Assembly: GCF_018780385.1 (NCBI RefSeq)
Contig: NZ_JADMJO010000003.1
Coordinates: forward strand, 434,001-498,000
Source: Hydrogenophaga sp.
GTDB lineage: Bacteria; Pseudomonadota; Gammaproteobacteria; Burkholderiales; Burkholderiaceae_C
Reading direction: 5' to 3'
Length of the DNA stretch: 64,000 bases
The notes beneath the pieces are model-generated. The model did no database searches. It was given only the letters and a program-made list of their open reading frames with translations, and was not told the DNA's origin. Positions 44,213-52,563 of this stretch are shown here, one piece after another. Numbering within the stretch: position 1 is the first letter of the stretch; each line of letters starts with the position of its first letter. The translations under genes were made by a program, and so were the position numbers.

Positions 44213-45250
44213 ATGTTGGCCAAGCCCAAGACCCACGCCGGACTGGGTCCGATTCACGTCAGCCTCGTGGCCGTGCCCGATGCGGTGGCCTCCACGCTCT
44301 TCGGCATCTTCGATGTGATGAACGCCTTCACGCTGATGCGCATGTCCAGCGAAGGCAAGCGCCCGCCGTTTCAGGTGGAGATCGTGGGCGAAGCCGCGGG
44401 GCCCCTGGCACTGGCCAGTGGCGTTCCCATCACGGTGCAACGCTCGGTTGCCGACGTCGAGACCACCGACATCGTCATCGTCCCGTCCATCCTGCTGAAG
44501 GCAGACGGCTGGCACAAGGACCGTTATCCCGCTCTGGTCGCCTGGCTGCACCGCATGAATGACCGTGGCGCGCTGCTGGGCTCGGCCTGCTCGGGCATCT
44601 TCCTGCTGGCCGAGACGGGCCTCTTCGACGGCAAGGACGCCACGGTGCACTACGGCTATGCGCCCGCGTTCACAGCGGCCTTTCCGGCCGTTTCGGTGCA
44701 CCCGGAGCGGGTGCTCGTGATCTCGGGTCTGCACGACGATCTGGTGAGCTCGGGGGCATCAACCACCTGGCACGACATGGTGCTGTACCTGATCGCCCGC
44801 TACCTGGGCGCCACCGATGCGCAAGAGGTCGCGCGCATGTTTGCGCTGCAGTGGCACCAGGATGGACTCACGCCGTTCATGGTGTTCGAAGGCAAGAGCG
44901 ACCACGGCGACGCCGAGATCCAGAGCGCGCAGCAGTGGTTGGCGAAACACTTCTCGACCGCCAACCCGGTCGAGGAGATGATCAAACAATCGAAGCTGGC
45001 GGAACGCACGTTCAAGCGCCGTTTCACCGGGGCCACCGGGCTTGCCCCGATCTCGTATGTGCAGCGCCTGCGCATCGAGGATGCCAAGCGCCGGCTCGAA
45101 CGCACCGACGCCTCGGTGGACGACATCAGCTGGCGCGTCGGCTACGAGGATTCGGCCTTCTTCCGGCGCCTGTTCAAGCGCACGACCGGGCTGGCGCCGG
45201 GCGCCTACCGCAAGCGTTTTCGGATTCCGGAGTTTGCGCGTCGCCAGTGA
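44213..45250 (+). CDS. GlxA-family AraC-type regulator with DJ-1/PfpI domain
   Basis: 345 residues. The N-terminal 190 residues have the DJ-1/PfpI-like fold (VSLVAVPDAVASTLFGIFDVMNAF in part, LLGSACSGIFLLAETGLFDG with the nucleophile-elbow Cys). The C-terminal 100 residues are two AraC HTH motifs (LAERTFKRRFTGATGLAPISY, in part RTFKRRFTGATG; and VDDISWRVGYEDSAFFRRLFKRTTG, in part WRVGYEDSAFFRRLFKR). AGGAGG lies 10 bases before the ATG at 44213. Divergent from MATE; both repeats A and B look like its sites. Confidence 0.88.
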   Translation: MLAKPKTHAGLGPIHVSLVAVPDAVASTLFGIFDVMNAFTLMRMSSEGKRPPFQVEIVGEAAGPLALASGVPITVQRSVADVETTDIVIVPSILLKADGWHKDRYPALVAWLHRMNDRGALLGSACSGIFLLAETGLFDGKDATVHYGYAPAFTAAFPAVSVHPERVLVISGLHDDLVSSGASTTWHDMVLYLIARYLGATDAQEVARMFALQWHQDGLTPFMVFEGKSDHGDAEIQSAQQWLAKHFSTANPVEEMIKQSKLAERTFKRRFTGATGLAPISYVQRLRIEDAKRRLERTDASVDDISWRVGYEDSAFFRRLFKRTTGLAPGAYRKRFRIPEFARRQ

Positions 45251-45297
45251 TGTCGGGCGCGTGGTACCGTGCCCCACAATCCCAACGAAAGCCTCCC

Positions 45298-45960
45298 ATG
45301 CCAGGCTACCAGGTCCGAACCGAGACGCTTCGCCTCGGCGGCGAAGACTGGCACATCCGTCGGCTCGTCGACGACCAGCAGTACAGCGACACCCACCACG
45401 CCGCCGCCGACATCGGCCTGCCCTCGGCCGGCTGGTCGCACTTCGGTCAGGTGTGGCCTTCTTCGCGCGTGCTCGCGCTCGCCATGCTCACGCAACCCCT
45501 GGCGGGACTGCGCGTGCTGGAGATCGGTGCGGGCCTGGCACTGGCCAGCCTGGTGATGCACCGGCGCGGTGCCAACGTGACCGTGAGCGACTGGCACCCG
45601 CTGACCGAAGAATTCCTCCAGCACAACCTCGCCCTCAACAGCCTGGGACCCCTGCCCTACCAGGCAGGCAACTGGGAGAGCGTGGCGGCCACCGACAACC
45701 CGGCATTGGGTCTGTTCGACCTGATCGTGGGCAGCGACCTGCTGTACGAGCGCCAGCAGCCGGCGCAGCTGGCCGCCTTCATCCACCGTCACGCGGCCGT
45801 GGGCGCGCAGATCGTGATCGTCGACCCCGACCGGGGCAACCGCGCCGCCTTTGGTCGCGACATGGGCATGCTGGGCTTCGAGATGACCATGCAGGCGGCT
45901 GATCGGCAGCTGGAGGACGGCACGGCCTACAAGGGACGGTTCCTGAGCTTCGTGCGCTGA
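45298..45960 (+). CDS. SAM-dependent methyltransferase (protein N-methyltransferase-like)
   Basis: 220 residues. SAM motif LEIGAGLALASLVMHRRG at about 79-96, then VTVSDWHP, and the DLIVGSDLLYE post-II motif, which matches METTL21/calmodulin-lysine-methyltransferase-type enzymes. The start at 45298 (MPGYQVRTETLRLGG) is 47 bp after the regulator stop. Protein or small-molecule lysine/amine methylation is the guess; substrate unknown. Confidence 0.78.
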   Translation: MPGYQVRTETLRLGGEDWHIRRLVDDQQYSDTHHAAADIGLPSAGWSHFGQVWPSSRVLALAMLTQPLAGLRVLEIGAGLALASLVMHRRGANVTVSDWHPLTEEFLQHNLALNSLGPLPYQAGNWESVAATDNPALGLFDLIVGSDLLYERQQPAQLAAFIHRHAAVGAQIVIVDPDRGNRAAFGRDMGMLGFEMTMQAADRQLEDGTAYKGRFLSFVR

Positions 45961-45969
45961 AGCGGCGCC

Positions 45970-46008
45970 GAAATGCAAAAAGCCCGCAGTGCGGGCTTTT
46001 TGCATTTC
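45970..46008. terminator. Bidirectional rho-independent terminator
   Basis: An 18-bp perfect stem, GAAATGCAAAAAGCCCGC, loop AGT, then its complement ending GCATTTC. A- and T-runs on both sides let it stop the methyltransferase gene (plus) and the small basic protein gene (minus). Confidence 0.95.
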
Positions 46009-46037
46009 AGCGAGGTCGGCCGCCTGGGCCGGCCCGA

Positions 46038-46208
46038 TCAGCCGCCCTTCTTGGAGCGCTTGCCGGGGTTTTTCTTGCTGCGGGTTGCCACGCCACGCTC
46101 CAGGCTCACGCGCTGACCACGGCCAGGGGAGGTCAGGGACACGCCTGCGACGGGCGTGGGGCGGGGGGTGGCTTTGCGGTCGGCTTCGGTGACGATTTTG
46201 TTGCCCAT
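46038..46208 (-). CDS. Small basic protein, unknown function
   Basis: 56 residues, start at 46208: MGNKIVTEADRKATPRPT... and a Lys/Arg-rich tail (TRSKKNPGKRSKKGG). Short basic proteins like this occur in several Burkholderiales, but I know no function. The tail could bind nucleic acid. It reads towards the shared terminator at 45970-46008 and starts 66 bp after the transglutaminase-like gene. Confidence 0.6.
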   Translation of the reverse strand: MGNKIVTEADRKATPRPTPVAGVSLTSPGRGQRVSLERGVATRSKKNPGKRSKKGG

Positions 46209-46274
46209 GACTGGATCCTGAGAAAGTTGCAAAAGTGACGGAATGCGCTATTAGGCCACAAGGCTCCGCAGGCG

Positions 46275-47168
46275 TCAGGTGGCGTCGACCGCGTTCCAGG
46301 TGAAGGCGGAGTCGGTGGACAAGGCCTCGGGGCGGCGCACCGGCATCTGCCAGCCATGGCCGGGGTGGGTCTGTGCCGAAATGTCGATGCGTGGGGCGTG
46401 GGCCGTGACCGGGCCGAAGATGGTGGCAAATGACGCGTCGGCCGCGTCGCGCCCGGTACCGATGCGCACGAAACCCATGGGGATGGCGGTGCCCGAGGGA
46501 TCGAACAGGTACCAGCGGTGGCCGAGGTAGGCCTCCACATAGGCGTGAAAGTCCGTCGGACCCAGGGCCGGGTCGGCTCCAAAGTCGATCGCGGTGGTGA
46601 AGCGCGCCGGGATGTTGAGCGCGCGGCAGAAGGTGATCATGAGGTGGGCAAAGTCTCTGCACACCCCTTTGTGGTCGTTGAGCGTGTCCAGCGCCGAGGT
46701 CATGGAGTTGCTGGTGTTCGACTCGAACTTCACCTGGCTCTGCACCCAGTCCCGGATCGCTTCCACGCGGCGGTATCCCGGCGGCATCTGGCCAAACAGG
46801 TCGTTGGCCATGGCGGTGACGCAGTCCGACTGGCAGTAGCGGCTGGGGTAGATGTAGGTCAGCACCTCGGCCGGCAGTTGGCTGATGGGCGTTTCGAACA
46901 CGCTGTCGGGCTGGGCCACGTGGTGCACGATGTCCAGCGTGGCGCGGTAGCGCAGTTGCAGCGGGCCGGGGCTCGCGGTCAGGCGCAGGATGCGCGTGCG
47001 GGTCGCGGGATCGGTGTGCATGACCATGGGCACGGGCTGACTGACTTGCAGCTCTTCCCAGACCACGGTCTGCTGCGGCGAATGCGCGGCCTGCACGTTG
47101 AAGATGAAATCGCCGCTGGGCTGGTTGACCTCGTATTGCAGGTCGATGGCGAGGTGGATGCGAACCAT
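46275..47168 (-). CDS. Transglutaminase-like domain protein
   Basis: 297 residues. An N-terminal beta domain (IHLAIDLQYEVNQPSGDFIF, in part) is followed by a papain-like core with the catalytic triad Cys in HKGVCRDFAHL, His in TDFHAYVEAYLG and Asp in YLFDPSG. These proteins act as cysteine peptidases or amidases in the cytoplasm; many occur next to alpha-E/circularly permuted ATP-grasp genes, which are not seen here. Divergent from the FtsX-type permease over 159 bp, where I see no clear promoter. Confidence 0.87.
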   Translation of the reverse strand: MVRIHLAIDLQYEVNQPSGDFIFNVQAAHSPQQTVVWEELQVSQPVPMVMHTDPATRTRILRLTASPGPLQLRYRATLDIVHHVAQPDSVFETPISQLPAEVLTYIYPSRYCQSDCVTAMANDLFGQMPPGYRRVEAIRDWVQSQVKFESNTSNSMTSALDTLNDHKGVCRDFAHLMITFCRALNIPARFTTAIDFGADPALGPTDFHAYVEAYLGHRWYLFDPSGTAIPMGFVRIGTGRDAADASFATIFGPVTAHAPRIDISAQTHPGHGWQMPVRRPEALSTDSAFTWNAVDAT

Positions 47169-47327
47169 GGAATCACCGTGAAGAAAAGAGTGGACGGGCC
47201 TGAGGCCTGTGGGACGGTGAAAAAAACGTCGCTTGATGCTACGCGCCCGAACCGGTGGCGTCTGTGCGCCATAACACCTTGCCCCGCCTCGCTGCCGGGC
47301 AAGGGCTTCCGCGTAAGCTTGAACGCC

Positions 47328-49898
47328 ATGCGCGCGCTGCTCTCCACGTTCTCCTTGCAAGAGTTGCGCCACCACCCCTGGCGCAACGCCACGGCCGTGG
47401 TGGCGGTGATGCTGGGCGTGGCACTGGCGTTCGCGGTGCACCTCATCAACGCCTCGGCACTCGCGGAGTTCTCCAGCGCGGTGAGTTCGATCAACGGTCA
47501 ACCCGACGTGGAGCTGCGCGCCCGCCAGGGTCTGCTGCCCGACACCCTGCTGGACCAGGTGGCCGCCCATCCCGAGGTAGCGCTGGCCAGCCCGGTGCTG
47601 GAGCTGCCCACCCAGGCCGTGCTGCCCGGTGGCGAACGCGTGGCCGTCAAGCTGCTGGGCGTGGACGCGCTGGTGGTGGCGGGCCTCTCGCCCGCGCTCA
47701 TGCCGGTGCCCGAGACCACCCCACAAGACACCGCAGGACGGCGCTTCGATCTGTTCGCACCCGATGCGGTGTTTCTCAACGCCGCCGCGCAGCAAGCGCT
47801 GGGCAGCGCCCACACGCTGCAGTTGCAAAGCGGCCTTTCCCTGCGCAGCGTGCGTGTGGCCGGGCGGGTGAACGCACCGGGCGCACCGCTGTTGGTGATG
47901 GACGTGGCGGCCGCTCAGGTCTTGATGGACCGCGCGGGACAGCTCAGCAGAATCGACATGCGGCTGGCACCCGGTGCGCAAGCCGACGCGGTGCTGGCCT
48001 CGCTCGCCCTGCCCGCCTCGGTGATCGCTCAGCGACCCGAGCAGTCGGGCGAGCGGGTAGACAACCTGTCGCGCGCCTACCGGGTCAATCTCACCGTGCT
48101 GGCGCTGGTGGCGTTGTTCACCGGTGCCTTCCTCGTGTTCTCGGTGCTGTCGCTCTCGGTGGCGCGGCGCCAGCCGCAGTTCGCTTTGCTCGGCGTGCTG
48201 GGGCTCTCGGGCAACGAGCGCCTGCGCCTGGTGCTGGCCGAGTCGGCGCTGCTGGGCCTGCTGGGCAGTGCCCTCGGCGTTGTTCTGGGCACGGCGCTGG
48301 CGGCGCTCGCCCTGAGACTCCTCGGTGGTGATCTGGGCGGTGGTTATTTCTCCGGCGTGACGCCGCCCCTGCAATGGAACGCCTGGGCCGCCCTCGTGTA
48401 CGGTGGCCTGGGTGTGGTGGCCTCGGTGGTGGGTGGCTGGTGGCCGGCGCGAGCCACAGCCCGCATGGCGCCTGCGCTGGCCTTGAAAGGCCTGGGTGCG
48501 CCGGTGCGCCCGGGCGCGCGCCGGCACACGTTGGCCTTGGCGCTGGTGGTGCTCGCGGCGGCCCTGGCCTGGGCGCCTCCGGTGGGGGGCATTCCACTGG
48601 CCGCCTATCTCTCGGTGGGGTTGCTGCTGGTGGGCGGCATTGCGGCGCTGCCGCTGGCCGTCGGTTGGCTGCTCGACCGCATCGCACCGCACATCGCCAG
48701 GCACGCGCTGCCGGTGCTGGCGGTGGAGCGCGCGCGCCGCCTGCGCGAGACCGCCGCCGTGGCCACCAGCGGGGTGGTGGCCAGCCTGGCCTTGTCGGTG
48801 GCGCTCACGGTGATGGTGGCGAGCTTCCGCGACTCGGTCACGCAGTGGCTCGACGCGGTGCTGCCCGCCCAGCTGTATGTGCGCAGCAGCGGGAGCACCG
48901 GCAACGACACGGCCCATCTGCCGTCGAATTTTGTGGCCGCGGTGGCACGCGTGGACGGCGTGGAGCGCATGGACACGCTGCGCGCCACGCCGGTGCAGCT
49001 GGACCCGGTGCGCCCGGCCGTGGTGCTGCTCTCGCGCCCGCTCAACATGGTGCCCGGCTCGGCGTTGAGCTTGCCGCTGGTGGGGAATCCGCTGCCCGCC
49101 CCGCCGGCGGCCGAGGGAGAAAGCGTCATCACCGTGTATGTGAGTGAAGCCATGGTGGACCTCTACGGCGCGCAACCTGGCGGCTGGCTGCCGGGTCTGG
49201 CGCAGGCTTTTGCAGGGTCGAAGGTGCGCGGGGTTCGCTTCTTCGTGGCGGGCGTGTGGCGCGACTACGCGCGCCAGCACGGCAGCGTGGCGATGGACCG
49301 CGACGACTTCGTGCGACTCACGGGGGATGCGCGCGTGAACGACCTCGCGTTGCACTTGACCGCAGGCGCGGACGAGAACGCGGTGCGCGAGCGCGTCCGC
49401 GCCCTGGCCTCCAGCGAGGGCGCGGGCGGCCTGATCGAATTCGCTTCGTCGGGCCAGATCCGCGCGGTGTCGCTGCGCATCTTTGATCGAAGCTTTGCCG
49501 TCACCGTGTGGCTGCAGGCGGTGGCCATCGGCATCGGCCTGTTCGGCGTGGCAGCGAGCTTCAGTGCGCAGGTGCTGGCGCGACGGCGCGAGTTCGGCCT
49601 GCTGGCGCACCTGGGCCTCACGCGCCAGCAGATCCTGGGCGTGGTCGCGCTCGAAGGCCTGGCCTGGACGCTGCTCGGCGCCCTCGCCGGCCTGGCGCTG
49701 GGCCTGGCGGTGAGCCTGGTGCTGGTGCACGTGGTGAACCCGCAGAGCTTTCACTGGACCATGGACCTGGTGCTGCCCTGGGCGCGGCTGCTCGCGCTGT
49801 GCGCGGCCGTGGTGGTGGCGGGCACGCTCACCGCGTGGCTGGCCGGGCAGGCGGCGGCGAGCCGCGACGCGGTGCGCGCGGTGAAGGAGGACTGGTGA
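47328..49898 (+). CDS. FtsX-like ABC transporter permease (two FtsX domains)
   Basis: 856 residues. The start at 47328 gives MRALLSTFSLQELRHHPWRN. The pattern is one helix, a large periplasmic domain, three helices (VALFTGAFLVFSVLSLSVARR), two more helices, and then the same unit repeated with a second three-helix block at the end (GLFGVAASFSAQVLARRREFG). This is the layout of lipoprotein/lipid-extruding MacB/LolCE-type permeases fused in tandem. It needs a partner ATPase, but none is next to it. The AttH-like gene follows after two bases. Confidence 0.85.
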   Translation: MRALLSTFSLQELRHHPWRNATAVVAVMLGVALAFAVHLINASALAEFSSAVSSINGQPDVELRARQGLLPDTLLDQVAAHPEVALASPVLELPTQAVLPGGERVAVKLLGVDALVVAGLSPALMPVPETTPQDTAGRRFDLFAPDAVFLNAAAQQALGSAHTLQLQSGLSLRSVRVAGRVNAPGAPLLVMDVAAAQVLMDRAGQLSRIDMRLAPGAQADAVLASLALPASVIAQRPEQSGERVDNLSRAYRVNLTVLALVALFTGAFLVFSVLSLSVARRQPQFALLGVLGLSGNERLRLVLAESALLGLLGSALGVVLGTALAALALRLLGGDLGGGYFSGVTPPLQWNAWAALVYGGLGVVASVVGGWWPARATARMAPALALKGLGAPVRPGARRHTLALALVVLAAALAWAPPVGGIPLAAYLSVGLLLVGGIAALPLAVGWLLDRIAPHIARHALPVLAVERARRLRETAAVATSGVVASLALSVALTVMVASFRDSVTQWLDAVLPAQLYVRSSGSTGNDTAHLPSNFVAAVARVDGVERMDTLRATPVQLDPVRPAVVLLSRPLNMVPGSALSLPLVGNPLPAPPAAEGESVITVYVSEAMVDLYGAQPGGWLPGLAQAFAGSKVRGVRFFVAGVWRDYARQHGSVAMDRDDFVRLTGDARVNDLALHLTAGADENAVRERVRALASSEGAGGLIEFASSGQIRAVSLRIFDRSFAVTVWLQAVAIGIGLFGVAASFSAQVLARRREFGLLAHLGLTRQQILGVVALEGLAWTLLGALAGLALGLAVSLVLVHVVNPQSFHWTMDLVLPWARLLALCAAVVVAGTLTAWLAGQAAASRDAVRAVKEDW

Positions 49899-49900
49899 AC

Positions 49901-51085
49901 ATGACAAAAGCAAACCCACCCGTTCAAGCTGTGCCCACCTCCGTTCGGGCTGAGCCTGTCGAAGCCCTCACACGACGCAGCTTGCTGCTTGCAACCGCTG
50001 GCGCCCTCGCCTTCCCCGCTTCCCATGCACAGACACCGCACCGCCCGGGCGACGCACTCCAACCGCGCCCGCTCGTGTTCCCGCGCGACCACGGCACGCA
50101 CAACGACACCCGCACCGAGTGGTGGTACCTGACGGGCCACGCCAAGGACGAGAAGGGTCGCGAGTTCGGTTTCCAGGTCACGTTCTTCCGCAGCCGCGTC
50201 GACGGCACACAAAGCCTGCCCAGCCGCCTGGCGGCCAGACACCTGCTGTTCGCTCACGCCGCCATCACCGACGTGCAGGGCGGCAAGCTGCTGCACGACC
50301 AGCGCATCGCACGCTGGAACGGCGAGCCGCCCATCCACGCCGAGCGCGGCGTGTTCGCCAGCGAGGCCGACACCCGCGTGGTGCTGCGCGACTGGCACAT
50401 CGAGCGCACACCGGACGGCCGCTACAACACGCGCATCGACGGCGGCGCGCTGAGCATCGACCTCACCGCGCAGCCGCTGCAGGCCTGGTTGCTGCAGGGC
50501 GACGAAGGGTTTTCTCGCAAGGGTCCAGACGCCTCACAAGCGAGCTTCTACGTGTCTCAGCCGCACCTGGCGGTACAAGGCACGCTGGGCATCGGCAGAC
50601 AACGGTTTGAAGTGCAGGGCACCGCCTGGCTCGACCACGAATGGAGCGAAGCGCTGCTGCACCCCGAGGCCGTGGGCTGGGACTGGATCGGCATGAACCT
50701 GTTTGACGGCCACAGCGTGACCGCGTTTCAGCTGCGCCGCGCGGACGGCAGCAAGCTCTGGGCGGGTGGTTCGTTTCGGGCTGCGGGCAGCGCACAAAGC
50801 CCTACCGACATTGACCACTTCCGGCCAGGCGAAGTCGACTTCAAACCGCAGAGGTTCTGGACCAGCCCACTCACCCGGGCGAAGTACCCGGTGGAATGGC
50901 TGATCCGCACACCGGCCGATTTCTATACCGTCAAAGCGGTGATCGATCCACAGGAACTCGACAGCCGTCAGGGCACCGGGACGGTGTACTGGGAGGGCCT
51001 GTCGGACCTGTTTGACAGCAACGGCCTGCGCGTGGGGCGTGGCTATCTGGAGATGACGGGGTACGCGCAACGGCTGGTGTTGTGA
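49901..51085 (+). CDS. AttH/carotenoid 1,2-hydratase-like secreted protein
   Basis: 394 residues. A Tat-type signal (TRRSLLLATAGALAF) precedes a double lipocalin-like domain (FPRDHGTHNDTRTEWWYLTG, WLDHEWSEALL, GWDWIGMNLFDG). Family proteins are exported and usually encoded with an FtsX-type permease, as here. Residues 12-24 (VPTSVRAEPVEAL) are encoded by the 37-bp dispersed repeat, so the N-terminus ahead of the signal was extended by an insertion. An alternative, shorter start nearer the signal (GTG or ATG) is not obvious. Substrate unknown. Confidence 0.85.
   Translation: MTKANPPVQAVPTSVRAEPVEALTRRSLLLATAGALAFPASHAQTPHRPGDALQPRPLVFPRDHGTHNDTRTEWWYLTGHAKDEKGREFGFQVTFFRSRVDGTQSLPSRLAARHLLFAHAAITDVQGGKLLHDQRIARWNGEPPIHAERGVFASEADTRVVLRDWHIERTPDGRYNTRIDGGALSIDLTAQPLQAWLLQGDEGFSRKGPDASQASFYVSQPHLAVQGTLGIGRQRFEVQGTAWLDHEWSEALLHPEAVGWDWIGMNLFDGHSVTAFQLRRADGSKLWAGGSFRAAGSAQSPTDIDHFRPGEVDFKPQRFWTSPLTRAKYPVEWLIRTPADFYTVKAVIDPQELDSRQGTGTVYWEGLSDLFDSNGLRVGRGYLEMTGYAQRLVL
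49935..49971 (+). repeat. Dispersed repeat copy inside the AttH coding sequence (copy 2)
   Basis: Identical over 37 bases to the reverse complement of 993-1029. Only one arm of the palindrome is present. Read in the AttH frame it encodes PTSVRAEPVEALT, placed just before the twin-arginine signal, so it adds residues without breaking export. Confidence 0.92.
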
Positions 51086-51101
51086 GCCGCTGCGCGGCGG
51101 A

Positions 51102-51413
<312 letters not shown>

Positions 51414-51501
51414 TCATCCACCGAAAGGGTGGTGTGAACAAAGCTTAAGCAAGCCCCGGACGCGCGTCGGTACGTTGACGGACATAGACCAACGGGCGCT
51501 T

Positions 51502-52563
51502 TCAGGGGGGCGTGGGATCGGCCTGCCATTCGCGGAAGAAGCGGATGCGCTCGCCGTGGTCGGGGTGGCTGGAGATGGCGATCGGCAATCGGGCGTTGCC
51601 CTGGCCATCGTCGTCCGGGCCGGCTTCCTCTCGCTGGATGCGCTCGAAGAACGCGACCATCACCGACGGAGAGACACCGCTTTCATCAAGCAGTCGTGCC
51701 GCGAAGGCATCGGCCTCGCGCTCGGCATCGCGTGAATAGGCCTGCGTGGCCAGCATGGCGGGCACCGTGGCCAGGAAGCCGCTGGCATCGCCCAGCACCA
51801 CGCCCACCAGCGCACTGACCAGACTCGCGCGCACCATCAGGTCAAGCCCATGGCGGTGGTGCACGTGACCGAGTTCATGCGCCAGCACACCCACGATGGC
51901 GTCGGGCTGGTCGAGCAGCATTTTCACCAGATCGTCCGTGATCACGATGTAGCCACCAGGCAGGGCAAACGCGTTGGCACCCAGGGCCTTGGACCGGTGA
52001 AACGAAAGCTGCCAGACCGGTGCATCGCCCTGCGGATGGGCGCGCTCCACCACCGACTTGAATCGGGCGCGCAGCGTTTCCTGTTGCTGCGCGGGCAGCG
52101 CGCTGGGCTGCAGGAACACGCGGTCCAGCTGCTGCATGCCTTGCTCGCCCAGGCGGGCCTCCAGTGACCGTGGCACCTGGTGCGCCAGGATCTGGCTCAG
52201 CCAGGGCACGCCCCAGGTCCAGGCCGCACCCAGAAACAGCACCGTGGCGCCCATGGCCACCAGCGTGGCGCGCCAGCTCTGCATCCAGCCCACCACCGCA
52301 CCGTCGCGCTGGCCGCTGGCCTGCCGCCAGGCGTCCCACTCACCGGCGTCGGCGTGCTGGATCAGGCTGCCGTCGGGCAACTCACTCTGGCGCTGGCCGT
52401 GCGAACGGCGTTCGGCCCAGCGCACCCGCCGCACCGGGTAGCGGCGCTCGCTGCCCACCAGCGTGAGCACGAGTTCATCACCCTCGATGCACAGCTCGCA
52501 GACCTGCGCGCGCGGGCTGTGGCCGTCAAACCAGATGCTGAGCAGCCGGGGCGCTTCGCTCAT
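51502..52563 (-). CDS. M48-family zinc metallopeptidase, membrane-anchored
   Basis: 353 residues. A cytoplasmic-looking N-terminus (about 1-95), one transmembrane helix (99-118), then the protease domain with the HExxH motif (His229, Glu230, His233 in VLAHELGHVHH) and the third ligand region (DAEREADAFAARLL). ATG at 52563 shares a base with the upstream DUF898 stop. A GTG one codon earlier is possible. Probably a membrane-quality-control protease; it resembles BepA/LoiP-type M48 proteins but lacks TPR repeats. Confidence 0.85.
   Translation of the reverse strand: MSEAPRLLSIWFDGHSPRAQVCELCIEGDELVLTLVGSERRYPVRRVRWAERRSHGQRQSELPDGSLIQHADAGEWDAWRQASGQRDGAVVGWMQSWRATLVAMGATVLFLGAAWTWGVPWLSQILAHQVPRSLEARLGEQGMQQLDRVFLQPSALPAQQQETLRARFKSVVERAHPQGDAPVWQLSFHRSKALGANAFALPGGYIVITDDLVKMLLDQPDAIVGVLAHELGHVHHRHGLDLMVRASLVSALVGVVLGDASGFLATVPAMLATQAYSRDAEREADAFAARLLDESGVSPSVMVAFFERIQREEAGPDDDGQGNARLPIAISSHPDHGERIRFFREWQADPTPP

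Noticed and set aside
46275..49919. 1214-codon minus-strand frame covering the transglutaminase gene and antisense to the FtsX permease
   Set aside because: Only the last 297 codons (from 47168) are protein-like; the rest is antisense shadow.
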